From: Streptomyces sp. R33
GTDB lineage: Bacteria; Actinomycetota; Actinomycetes; Streptomycetales; Streptomycetaceae
NCBI RefSeq assembly: GCF_041200175.1
Contig: NZ_CP165727.1
Location: 3,571,501-3,635,500 of the forward strand
Direction: 5' to 3'
DNA length: 64,000 nt
Shown: positions 7,568-15,237 of the stretch, piece after piece
Layout: every line of letters begins with the position of its first letter
How positions within the stretch are numbered: the first letter of the stretch is position 1
Position numbers and translations under genes: made by a program
The notes under the pieces: model-generated
Database searches by the model: none
What the model was told of the DNA's origin: nothing
The model's input: only the letters and a program-made list of their open reading frames with translations

Positions 7568-9331
7568 TCAGCTCCCGTCGACTCGGTCGGTCCTGCGGAT
7601 CTCGATGCGGTCCTCGCCGGAGCCGAAGACGGCCACCGCGGTCGAATGCTCCAGCGCGGCCTTCACGGTGGGCAGGTCCACCGCGTCCCGGCGGACGGTG
7701 GGCGAGGAGACCACGTAGTCGATGTCCCGCCAGCCGCGCGGCAGCGTCTTGGTGACGGCCGGGTCCAGATCGGCCTTGTAGAACCAGATGGCGCCGGGCC
7801 CGGGCTCGAAACCGTGGTGGACGGCGTCCAGCCAGAGCGCGTCGTCGACCAGGACCCGGGTGCGCCCCGGGTCGGGCACCTCCCGGCCCAGCCAGGCGGC
7901 CGCCTGCCGGTACGGGGCGTTCGCGTCGGCCGTCAGCGCGGTGCGGTTGCCGTCGTACCAGCGCGGCAGCACGTACACCGCGGCGGTCGCGGCGAGTACG
8001 CCGACCAGCACCCGTCGCCCGTATGTCAAGGACCGGCGCTCCCGCGGCGTACGGCGGCGGCGCAGCACGGCGTGCGTGACGCTGGCCGCGCCCCCGGCGA
8101 GGACCAGCGCGAGGAACGGCAGCGCCTGGATCACGTACATCGCCGGCAGGTAGCCGGACGGCCGCAGGGCGACGGCCGCGAGGATGACGGCGGCCAGCGC
8201 CGGGCCGGCGAGCGCACGGGCGGTGACCGACCACCGGAGGGTGAGGATCAGGAGGAGCGCCCCGGCAAGTCCGCCGAGCGGCAGGACGGTGTCGTAGTAC
8301 AGCCAGGACCGGAACACCCCGTTCGAACCGGAGCCGGGGGTGAGGATGAAGCCCGAGCCCGGGCGGCTCATCTGGTACGTGATGCCGTCGATCAGCGAGA
8401 CGTGCCCGGCGCCGGGCAGCAGCTCGCTGTTGAGCAGCGCGTACAGCGGGTACGAGAGCCCGATGAGCGCGCAGGCCGTGATGGCCCCGGTGAGGGCGAA
8501 CTTGCGGGTGTCGCGATGGCTGTGGCGCCACATCGTCATCAGCAGCGCCGGCAGCACCACCAGCATCGTCTCCTTGGTCAGGACGGCGGTGGCGGCCGCG
8601 AGTCCGGACCCGAAGTGGTGCCACAGGTGGCGGCTGGGGGACGCGGCCAGGCAGAAGGCCAGCAGCATCCACATGACGGCGAGGTTGTCGAGGAAGATCT
8701 CCCGCTGGAGCACGACGGAGAGCGGGGAGAGCCCGAACAGGGCCATCGCCAGTCCGGCCGCCCAGCGCGGCAGCCACAGCCGGCGCGCGAGGACGTAGAT
8801 CAGCACGGAGCTGACGGCGGAGACGGCGACCATCGAGAAGCGCATCGGCGCGACGGTCATCCAGTCGGGCACGAAGAGGGAGGGCAGGTACGTCAGGCCG
8901 GCTATCTGTATCCAGCCCAGTGGCGGATGGTCGTACCAGTACGTGTAGTGCGCGAGGCCGTCTCCCTGCTGGACGGCCCACGCCTGGGCGAGGTACGTGC
9001 CCTCGTCGTCGCTCAGGGTCGGGAAGTGCGTGATGTTCCAGCCCTGGACGAGGACGATCGCGAGCAGGACCACCCCGCAGAGCAGCAGGTCGGGGCGCGA
9101 GGAACGGAAGCGGACGAGGGGGTGGGCCGGGGCGGGCGGCCGCACCCCGAGGCCGCCGCGGCTGCCGGGGCCGCCGGGGCTGCTGGGGCCGCCGGGGCTG
9201 CTGGGGCCGCGCTGGACGGGGACGCGGGGCTCGGCGACGGTCGTGGCGGCGGAGGCCGTGGCGGTGGTCGTGGCGGTGGTCGTCGCGGCGCCGGGCTGGG
9301 GATCAGTGGCCGTGGGCAGGGTGGCGGTCAC
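7568..9331 (-). CDS. Multi-pass membrane glycosyltransferase (ArnT/GT39-like GT-C fold)
   Basis: 587 residues from a GTG whose GTGA overlaps the stop of the upstream synthase gene, so translation is probably coupled. An N-terminal low-complexity tail rich in Thr/Ala and Ser-Pro-Gly repeats (about 60 residues) precedes about ten membrane helices. The first outer loop carries DDEGTYLAQAW and YWYDHPPLG, the acidic and aromatic pattern of the PMT/ArnT superfamily, in which the first-loop acidic residue is catalytic. A soluble C-terminal domain follows. It should transfer a sugar from a polyprenyl-phosphate donor outside the membrane; acceptor unknown, perhaps the glycan made by the upstream synthase. 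Confidence 0.82.
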   Translation of the reverse strand: MTATLPTATDPQPGAATTTATTTATASAATTVAEPRVPVQRGPSSPGGPSSPGGPGSRGGLGVRPPAPAHPLVRFRSSRPDLLLCGVVLLAIVLVQGWNITHFPTLSDDEGTYLAQAWAVQQGDGLAHYTYWYDHPPLGWIQIAGLTYLPSLFVPDWMTVAPMRFSMVAVSAVSSVLIYVLARRLWLPRWAAGLAMALFGLSPLSVVLQREIFLDNLAVMWMLLAFCLAASPSRHLWHHFGSGLAAATAVLTKETMLVVLPALLMTMWRHSHRDTRKFALTGAITACALIGLSYPLYALLNSELLPGAGHVSLIDGITYQMSRPGSGFILTPGSGSNGVFRSWLYYDTVLPLGGLAGALLLILTLRWSVTARALAGPALAAVILAAVALRPSGYLPAMYVIQALPFLALVLAGGAASVTHAVLRRRRTPRERRSLTYGRRVLVGVLAATAAVYVLPRWYDGNRTALTADANAPYRQAAAWLGREVPDPGRTRVLVDDALWLDAVHHGFEPGPGAIWFYKADLDPAVTKTLPRGWRDIDYVVSSPTVRRDAVDLPTVKAALEHSTAVAVFGSGEDRIEIRRTDRVDGS

Positions 9332-10653
9332 TGGTGGCTGTCCTCTCGGATCGCGGTGGACGCGCCGGCGGCGGAGACCGCGGCGGTGGCGCTGATCGGA
9401 GCGAGGTGGGCGCCGGTGTGGCTGGTCAGCTCCCACTCGTTGCGGCCGCGCTGCTCGCGCCAGACCGCACGGATCGCGGCGCCCGCCAGCATCACCTGGT
9501 AGAACGGGCCGCCGACGATGAGCTTGAGGTAGTGCACGAAGCGGACGCGCAGGCCGTACTGCCGGCCGAAGTCGTGCAGGCCGACGATCTCGAACACGAA
9601 CGTCACCAACGCCGTGATCATCGGCAGGAAGGTGATGATCGCGACGCCGACCGGCACGTCGAGGAAGACCGCGACGGCGAAGTTCACCGGGATGATCACC
9701 CCGGACGCGGCCTGCATGAACGGCGTCATCAGCGTGTAGCGGGCCAGCCAGCGCTGGCCGCGGCCGGGCAGTTGCTGCCAGTCCTTCTTCCGGTAGACCT
9801 GGAGGAAGCCCTGGTTCCAGCGGGTGCGCTGCTTCAGCAGGCTCATCAGCGAGCCGGGCGTCTCCTCGCGGGTGACCATGTCGGAGTCGTACGCGACGAC
9901 CACCTTCTTGCCGACCGAGGAGAGCCGTACGCCCAGGTCGCAGTCCTCGGCCAGGCAGTTCTGGTCCCAGCCGCCGGCCTCGCGGAGCACCTCGGTGCGG
10001 ACGAAGACGGTGTTGCCGCCGAGCGGGATGAACCCCTTCTCGGCGTGCAGGTGCAGCCGGGAGCGGAACCAGAAGAAGTACTCCAGGCAGTTGCGCAGGC
10101 TGTACCAGCTCGAGTGGAAGTTGATGAGCTGGACCCCGCCCTGGACCACGTCGGCCGCGGTGGAGCGGAACGCGTGGTCGACGTGGGCGAGCAGTTCCGG
10201 GTGGACCTGGTCCTCGGCGTCGAAGACCCCGACGATGTCGCCCCGGCAGTGCGGGAGGGCGGTGTTGAGCGCCTTCGGCTTGTTCTTCGTCTCGTGGTGG
10301 TCGACGACGACCCGTACGCGCTCGGGCGCCTTGGCGGCGGCTGCCTCGGCGACGGCGGCCGTCTCCGGGTCGTCGTGCCCGACGATGACGATGATCTCGT
10401 AGTCGGTGTGGCTCGATTCCAGCAGCCGCTCGATCGTGTGCTGCAGGACCGCCTGCTCGTGCCGGGCCGGCAGGAGGAGAGAGAAGGCCAGCCGGCCCTC
10501 GCCGTCGGGCCGGTCGAACCGGGTGGAGGCGAGCGTCTCGGGCGTGCGCCAGGCATGCATCTGCCACCACAGCGTGAACGCGGCCATCCAGAAGAGTGCA
10601 AACGAAATCACGGATATGACAACAGAGGTGTACAAAACGTCCCCCACAGACAT
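9328..10653 (-). CDS. Processive family-2 glycosyltransferase (cellulose/hyaluronan-synthase-like)
   Basis: 441 residues from the ATG at 10653; a longer in-frame extension to 10743 is Pro/Arg-rich and unlikely. One N-terminal membrane helix, then a GT2 catalytic domain with the processive-synthase set: an acidic pair in VGHDD, FDAEDQVHP, AEDCDLG and QRTRW, followed by at least three C-terminal helices. It should polymerise an NDP-sugar and extrude the chain. It is shorter than the CslA protein that partners GlxA at hyphal tips and looks like a separate paralogue. First gene of the operon that ends with the copper radical oxidase. An acidic/Ala-rich tail ends the protein. Confidence 0.87.
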   Translation of the reverse strand: MSVGDVLYTSVVISVISFALFWMAAFTLWWQMHAWRTPETLASTRFDRPDGEGRLAFSLLLPARHEQAVLQHTIERLLESSHTDYEIIVIVGHDDPETAAVAEAAAAKAPERVRVVVDHHETKNKPKALNTALPHCRGDIVGVFDAEDQVHPELLAHVDHAFRSTAADVVQGGVQLINFHSSWYSLRNCLEYFFWFRSRLHLHAEKGFIPLGGNTVFVRTEVLREAGGWDQNCLAEDCDLGVRLSSVGKKVVVAYDSDMVTREETPGSLMSLLKQRTRWNQGFLQVYRKKDWQQLPGRGQRWLARYTLMTPFMQAASGVIIPVNFAVAVFLDVPVGVAIITFLPMITALVTFVFEIVGLHDFGRQYGLRVRFVHYLKLIVGGPFYQVMLAGAAIRAVWREQRGRNEWELTSHTGAHLAPISATAAVSAAGASTAIREDSHQ

Positions 10654-10696
10654 GCCGCGACACCAGGCGGCGATCGGCAAACCCCCCAGGGGATCA

Positions 10697-10718
10697 AGGC
10701 GGGCCCCCCGGCCCGCCT
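10697..10718. terminator. GC hairpin in the leader of the glycan operon
   Basis: AGGCGGGCC and GGCCCGCCT flank a CCCC loop. On the minus strand this lies 44 bases before the GT2 synthase start and about 170 bases after the stop of the DUF255 gene. It could terminate the DUF255 transcript or attenuate the glycan operon. No T-run follows. Confidence 0.5.
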
Positions 10719-10890
10719 GCCCCTGCTTCCCCCTCGGACGCACCCCCCAGTGCGCTGTTCCGGCGACTCCCCAGCGACTCCCGAAGACATGAGACTAGGC
10801 AGCAAAAATGAAACTCAGGCGCTGCACAGTTAAAAACTACGTTTCCGAACGTGCCCGCAGGTAACCGGAATTGACGGCACTCCGGCCGAT

Positions 10891-12945
10891 TCAGGGATGA
10901 ACCGCGCCCAACTGCTCCGCAAGCTCGACCGGGTCTGTCGTAGGCCGCGCGCAGACGAAATGTCGACACACATACGCCGTGGGAAGGTCGTGCACGAGTG
11001 TGCGCTCGGCCAGGAGGGGGAACTCGCCCCCGCTGCCGTCCGCCGCCCGCGGCAGACCGACCGCCACGACAGCCCCGGGAGCCGTCCCCAGCAACGCCGT
11101 CCGGTGCAGTCCGGCCAGCGCCGGATCCTCCGGATGCCCCACCACCGCCACCTCGCGCGGACCGTCGAGCAACGCCTCGGCCACCGCGAGCCCGTGCCCG
11201 ATGTAGCGCGGCACGCGCGGACCCAGCGCGTGCACCACCCCGAGCGCCCGCTCGGCCGCCGTGCGGTGTGCCTGCGAGCCGGTGTGCGCCGCGTACGAGA
11301 GGAGCGCGCCGGCCGCGGCCGTCCAGCCGGACGGGGCCGCGGTGTCGGTCGGGTCCTGGGGCCGGCGGATGAGCTGCTCGGCGTCGTGCGCGGTGTCGTA
11401 GAGGGAGCCGTCCTCGGCCGTGAACCGGTCCAGGACCAGGTCGACGAGGAACCCGGCGAACTCCAGCCAGACCCCCTCGCCGGTCACGGCCGCCAGCGCG
11501 AGGAAGCCCTCGGCGACGTCCCCGTAGTCCTCCAGCACCCCGGCGTTGGCGCCGACGCGCCCGCCCTTGCTGGTCCGGGCCAGCCGCGCCCGGCCGTCCA
11601 TGTGCACCCGGACGAGGAGGTCCGCGGCCTCGGTCGCCCGCTCCACCAGGTCCGGCCGGTCGAAGTACGCCCCGCACTCGGCGAGCGCCGCGATCGCCAG
11701 GCCGTTCCAGGCGGCCACGACCTTGTCGTCCCGCCCGGGCGCGGGCCGCCCGGCGCGCGCCGCCAGCAGCCGCTCCCTGATCCCGGCGATCACGCCGGCG
11801 TCCACGACGGGCCCGTCCTGCGGCAGCTGGAGCACCGACGCGCCGTGCTCGAAGGTGCCCTCCTGCGTGACCCCGAAGTACGCGGTGGCCAGGGCCCCGT
11901 CGTCCTCGCCGAGCACCTCGGCCAACTGGGCGGGCGTCCAGGCGTAGTACGCACCCTCCGCATGCTTGCCGGTCAGCGGATCCTCGCTGTCCGCGTCGAG
12001 CGCGGAGGCGAAGCCGCCCTCGGCGGTGCGCAGCTCGCGCACCATGAAGTCGGCGGTCTCGAGCGCGACGCGCCGGGCGAGGTCGGAGCCGGTGGCCCGC
12101 CAAAGATGCGCGTACACCCGGCACAACAGCGCATTGTCGTACAGCATCTTCTCGAAATGGGGCACGACCCACTCCCGGTCGACGGAGTACCGGGCGAACC
12201 CGCCCCCCAACTGGTCGTAGATCCCGCCGCGGGCCATGGCCTCGCAGGTGTCGGCGGCCATCTGCAGCGCCCCCTCGCCCCCGGTGCGCACGTGATGGCG
12301 CAGCAGGAACTCCAGGACCATGGACGGCGGGAACTTCGGCGCCCCGCCGAAGCCGCCACGGACGGCGTCGTACTCGCGGGTCAGCCCGAGCAGCGCCTGC
12401 GCCAGCTCCTCGGCGCCGGGGGCGCCGGCCTTGCCGTAGTCCAACTGCCGCCCGGCGAGGTCCCGCACGATCCGCTGCGCGACCTCGGTCACCTCCTCGG
12501 GCCGCCCGACCCACGCGGTCCGCACGCCCTCGAGCACCTGCATGAAGGAGGGCATCCCGTGCCGGGGCTCGGGCGGGAAGTAGGTCCCGAAGTAGAAGGG
12601 CTCGGCGTCGGGGGTGAGGAACACGGTCATGGGCCACCCACCCTGCCCGGTGGCCGCCTGCACGGCCTCCATGTAGACGGCATCGACGTCGGGCCGCTCC
12701 TCGCGGTCCACCTTGATGTTGACGAAGTGCTCGTTCATGTAGGCGGCGGCCAGCTCGTCCTCGAAGGACTCGTGCGCCATGACATGGCACCAGTGGCAGC
12801 TGCTGTACCCGACGCTGAGCATCACGGGGACCCCCCGCTCCCGCGCCTCCGCGAAGGCCTCCGGCGACCAGGGCCACCAGTCGACGGGATTGTCTGCGTG
12901 CTGGAGCAGATACGGCGAGGTCTCGTTCGCGAGGCGGTTCGACAT
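10891..12945 (-). CDS. Thioredoxin-domain protein, DUF255 / spermatogenesis-associated-20 family
   Basis: 684 residues from an ATG preceded by GAGG. The N-terminal thioredoxin-like domain begins NRLANETSPYLLQHADNPVDW and has a CxxC (CHWC) at the expected active-site position; the rest resembles an (alpha/alpha)6 barrel as in cellobiose epimerase/glycosidase-like proteins, with KVVAAWNGLAI visible. Full length for the family. Cellular role unknown. M. tuberculosis Rv1084 is the same protein beside Rv1083 and mca; here about 9.5 kb of other genes separate it from them. A 15-residue upstream extension was rejected because it lacks a ribosome site. Confidence 0.92.
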   Translation of the reverse strand: MSNRLANETSPYLLQHADNPVDWWPWSPEAFAEARERGVPVMLSVGYSSCHWCHVMAHESFEDELAAAYMNEHFVNIKVDREERPDVDAVYMEAVQAATGQGGWPMTVFLTPDAEPFYFGTYFPPEPRHGMPSFMQVLEGVRTAWVGRPEEVTEVAQRIVRDLAGRQLDYGKAGAPGAEELAQALLGLTREYDAVRGGFGGAPKFPPSMVLEFLLRHHVRTGGEGALQMAADTCEAMARGGIYDQLGGGFARYSVDREWVVPHFEKMLYDNALLCRVYAHLWRATGSDLARRVALETADFMVRELRTAEGGFASALDADSEDPLTGKHAEGAYYAWTPAQLAEVLGEDDGALATAYFGVTQEGTFEHGASVLQLPQDGPVVDAGVIAGIRERLLAARAGRPAPGRDDKVVAAWNGLAIAALAECGAYFDRPDLVERATEAADLLVRVHMDGRARLARTSKGGRVGANAGVLEDYGDVAEGFLALAAVTGEGVWLEFAGFLVDLVLDRFTAEDGSLYDTAHDAEQLIRRPQDPTDTAAPSGWTAAAGALLSYAAHTGSQAHRTAAERALGVVHALGPRVPRYIGHGLAVAEALLDGPREVAVVGHPEDPALAGLHRTALLGTAPGAVVAVGLPRAADGSGGEFPLLAERTLVHDLPTAYVCRHFVCARPTTDPVELAEQLGAVHP

Positions 12946-13293
12946 GGGGCCATCCTCGCGCACCCGGCCTCCGCCCCGCCCATGCGCCACAGGGGCAGCG
13001 CACGGGTCGGAGAAGGCCCGACTCAGTGCGCGACGGCCTCATGCGGGACTCAGAGCCGATCAACCCCTTGACGGGGTCTTTCTCCAGGGTTCAAACAGGG
13101 TCTCGCCCAGTAACCGCAGGGGTCGGCCGTCCAAAATTGGAGCCGCGCCCAGGGCGTGTTCCTCGAGCTGGGACCGGGGTCGCCGGCGGCCACGCGCGGG
13201 AACTTCCGATCCACCCTCCCCCTCCAGGGGGTTGCACAAGCGCATGGGGCCGTCACTCGATCGGCCCACAGTGAGCCTTTTTGGGCGTAGGGG
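12946..13293. other. Gene-free spacer at the left edge of the mobile region
   Basis: No start/ribosome-site combination or recognisable protein is present. It lies between the conserved DUF255 gene and the broken edge of IS remnant A and probably contains the insertion junction. A minus-strand open frame runs through it only because it continues the transposase remnant frame. Confidence 0.5.
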
Positions 13294-13449
13294 GCCGTTG
13301 CGGAGGTGGGCAAGGGCGAGCAGGGCCTGCCGGCCGGCACTCAGGCGCCGCCATCGGGTGCCGAGCAGCCGGCGGTGTTCTCTCAGGCAAGTGGTGAGGA
13401 AGCGCAGGACAGAGCTGGAGAGGTCCACTCCGGAGGGGTAGACAAGCAC
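13294..13449 (-). pseudogene. Truncated IS5-like transposase, N-terminal fragment
   Basis: The 52 residues from MLVYPSGVDL to LALAHLRNG match the usual N terminus of Streptomyces IS5-type (DDE) transposases, including GTRWRRLSAGRQ before the helix-turn-helix. Homology stops after HLRNG; the frame stays open beyond this only by chance. The DDE catalytic core is absent. Confidence 0.75.
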
Positions 13450-13559
13450 ACGAAGCCCTTGGTGGAGACGGTTCTTCCTGGTCGAAAACCCATCTACCAG
13501 GGGCTTCGCTACGTTGTCAGCCCAACCACCGCATCCTGCAGACAGGTTGGAAAAGGCTC
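13294..13559 (-). mobile_element. IS5-like remnant A (left end only)
   Basis: Read on the minus strand it starts with the terminal sequence GAGCCTTTTCC at 13559, has about 110 bases of leader including a long hairpin, and then the first third of a transposase. It breaks off at about 13294. The leader aligns well with that of remnant B. Confidence 0.75.
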
Positions 13560-13659
13560 AAGAACCTCGACAATCCTCATTCTTGCTGGTCAGGGGCACT
13601 TTTCGCTTACCTGACCACCTGTCGGACAGCCTGCTTCATGAAAGCGTGACGTTAAGCAG

Positions 13660-13863
13660 GTGCACACAGATCAAGCCATCTGCTGCAGTGCCTACCGGCG
13701 AGACTTGGGGAATCGGTTCGCTGCAAACGGGGGGAAATGGTACAGCTTGCACTGGATCGAGTCGACAAACCAGCCAAAGTGCTCTGCAGCGATGCTTAAT
13801 GAGATTGACTGCCGTTATTCCCTGATTGAGGATGCTCCTGGAACTCCCACACGGGGATCCTAG
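13660..13863 (+). CDS. Possible small ORF upstream of the bacteriocin gene
   Basis: A GTG-started frame of 67 residues (GTG follows TTAAGCAG, a poor ribosome site) ends 14 bases before the bacteriocin start. The product is polar, with four cysteines and the segment KWYSLHWIES. I do not recognise it. It may be a remnant or simply leader DNA of the next gene. Confidence 0.25.
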   Translation: MHTDQAICCSAYRRDLGNRFAANGGKWYSLHWIESTNQPKCSAAMLNEIDCRYSLIEDAPGTPTRGS

Positions 13864-13877
13864 GAGGGGGATGTAGC

Positions 13878-14381
13878 ATGAGGAATTTCGGAAGAGCGAT
13901 AACTTTCGGCTTCGTGAGCGTGGTACTCGCAGTTCTTGGCATTTCCACCCCAGCAGCCGCAGGTGGTGCTCAGGTTGGCACCGCTACGGGCGACGCCGGC
14001 CTTGACGCGACCGCCGGTCTCAAGGTCGGGCAGCCCGTCATCCACAAGCGCGGTGACGGAGTGAAACCGCCCGCAGAGCTGGGAAACCCCTCTGAATGGG
14101 GTGTGGTAAAGATCCAAGTCAATGCGTCGACGAACTCTTTTCAGCCGCTGGCAAATACCTGCCAAAACGTCACTCGCGGCACCTGGTGCTACGGATGGGA
14201 CAAGGTCGATCCTGGAAAGAAGTGCTACTCAAACTACATGGCAAGTGTGGAACATAAATCCACAGTGCGTGTAAAGAACGTGGACTACTCCAGCGGCTGG
14301 GTGGGTGCAGGTGGAACCTCCTATGCGTATGCATATTCGGGCCTGCAGTACACGTGCTACAGCTACTACTCCAACACCTAG
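13878..14381 (+). CDS. Lactococcin-972-family bacteriocin-like secreted precursor
   Basis: The ATG follows a strong AGGAGGGGG site. The 167-residue product has a Sec signal peptide (basic MRNFGR, hydrophobic core 8-21, cleavage near Ala28), a Gly/Ala/Asp-rich pro-region, and a C-terminal domain from about residue 98 with the lactococcin-972 pattern: GTW-x-YG (101-106), YSNY (117-120), H126-x-S-x-V, GWVGAG (140-145) and YY near the end. Lactococcin 972 of Lactococcus blocks septum formation through lipid II; whether this homologue does is unknown. Unlike the archetype it has four cysteines (95, 104, 116, 160), so disulfides are likely. Base composition is poorer in GC than the neighbours, and it sits between two IS remnants. 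Confidence 0.72.
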   Translation: MRNFGRAITFGFVSVVLAVLGISTPAAAGGAQVGTATGDAGLDATAGLKVGQPVIHKRGDGVKPPAELGNPSEWGVVKIQVNASTNSFQPLANTCQNVTRGTWCYGWDKVDPGKKCYSNYMASVEHKSTVRVKNVDYSSGWVGAGGTSYAYAYSGLQYTCYSYYSNT

Positions 14382-14455
14382 TTCCCGCGGCGCGGGTTCA
14401 AGCCGTCCCAACTGGGGCAGCCAGTGTTCGACTCGGGGCCTGCACGAGGAATCGT

Positions 14456-15163
14456 GTGGGCCCAGAGTTGTGCCGTCCCTGCATATTTTCCGAATGGATA
14501 GGAGAGAGGGATATCAAAGATCTTTCGCTCGCTCGCGCTGTATCCCTGGCGTTGCCGCTAGGGGCTGGCCTGCTACTTGGGCTGGTGGGTCCTTTTGCTG
14601 AAAAGTGGGGTAGCCCCGTTGGTGTGGTTGTGGGTGTTATCTTCTCCAGTGGGTGGTCGTGGGCCTGTTTTGCATTTCTGGTGGGATATTTTCGGCAATC
14701 AAAAATCGAATCAACCATACTGGCCTCTTTCGGGTTGGCTATCGGTGTAGTCGCTTACTACATTTCGAAAGATTGGGGTTCTATCGGTCAGGACGGAATG
14801 GCGACCGGCGTCTCAAGCGGAGGAACGTCCTCTAAGATCGAAGCGTGGGCATTTTTCGCGTTTGCATTCGGGGCACCTCTTGGGTTCTTGGGTAACGTCG
14901 CACGAGTGCCAGGTGTTGGCGGCCTCTTCTTTCGGCTGCTCATCCCCCTCGTGGCCTATTATGAGATGTCTATGCGCTTGACTGACGAGGCACGGGGGCT
15001 GGATTCGATTATCGTCAATCTCTGGACGGTGATTCGCGTCATTGCGGTTGTGGCTGCGCTTGCCATGGTGGGTCACACAATCTGGACCTTTTGGCGCGAT
15101 CGGCGTAGTCGTTATTCGAGATCTGAAGAGCGCGATTGCCGAAAAGCTCGTGAGGTGAGCTGA
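14456..15163 (+). CDS. Six-helix membrane protein, possible bacteriocin partner or immunity protein
   Basis: The frame is open from 14354; I chose the GTG at 14456, preceded by GAGG, giving 235 residues. Another ribosome-like stretch (GGAGAGAGG, 14500-14508) has no standard start codon at the right distance. Six hydrophobic segments are visible, from LALPLGAGLLLGLVG to VAALAMVGHTIWTFW, and the tail is basic. The pattern (GAGLLLG, AFLVGYF, GVVAYYI) resembles DUF6518 proteins, but I am not certain. It starts 74 bases after the bacteriocin gene on the same strand; lactococcin-972 operons usually encode a membrane immunity/ABC module downstream, so an immunity or export role is a guess from position. 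Confidence 0.6.
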   Translation: MGPELCRPCIFSEWIGERDIKDLSLARAVSLALPLGAGLLLGLVGPFAEKWGSPVGVVVGVIFSSGWSWACFAFLVGYFRQSKIESTILASFGLAIGVVAYYISKDWGSIGQDGMATGVSSGGTSSKIEAWAFFAFAFGAPLGFLGNVARVPGVGGLFFRLLIPLVAYYEMSMRLTDEARGLDSIIVNLWTVIRVIAVVAALAMVGHTIWTFWRDRRSRYSRSEERDCRKAREVS

Positions 15164-15237
15164 TCGGCGAGTAGAAGTCATTGCCCCCGCCAGCCACCAG
15201 CTCGCCCCCCTCCGACTAAGGGCTTGCGAGGAATCAA

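Noticed and set aside
6590..9502. 970-residue plus-strand open frame over the glycosyltransferases
   Set aside because: Low-complexity shadow; minus-strand genes have clear GT2 and GT-C motifs and coupled starts.
9328..10653. The synthase as the canonical CslA of the tip-glycan system
   Set aside because: It is clearly shorter than CslA and is followed by different genes; a paralogue is more likely.
13080..13105. tRNA T-loop-like GGGTTCAAAC
   Set aside because: No acceptor stem, D arm or anticodon arm can be drawn around it.
13060..13293. Continuation of the remnant A transposase frame
   Set aside because: The frame stays open but homology to the transposase stops at about 13294; the rest has no recognisable features.
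13514..13825. 103-residue plus-strand frame from inside remnant A
   Set aside because: Starts inside the IS end, no ribosome site, no protein-like pattern; the overlapping 13660-13863 frame is kept only as a low-confidence call.
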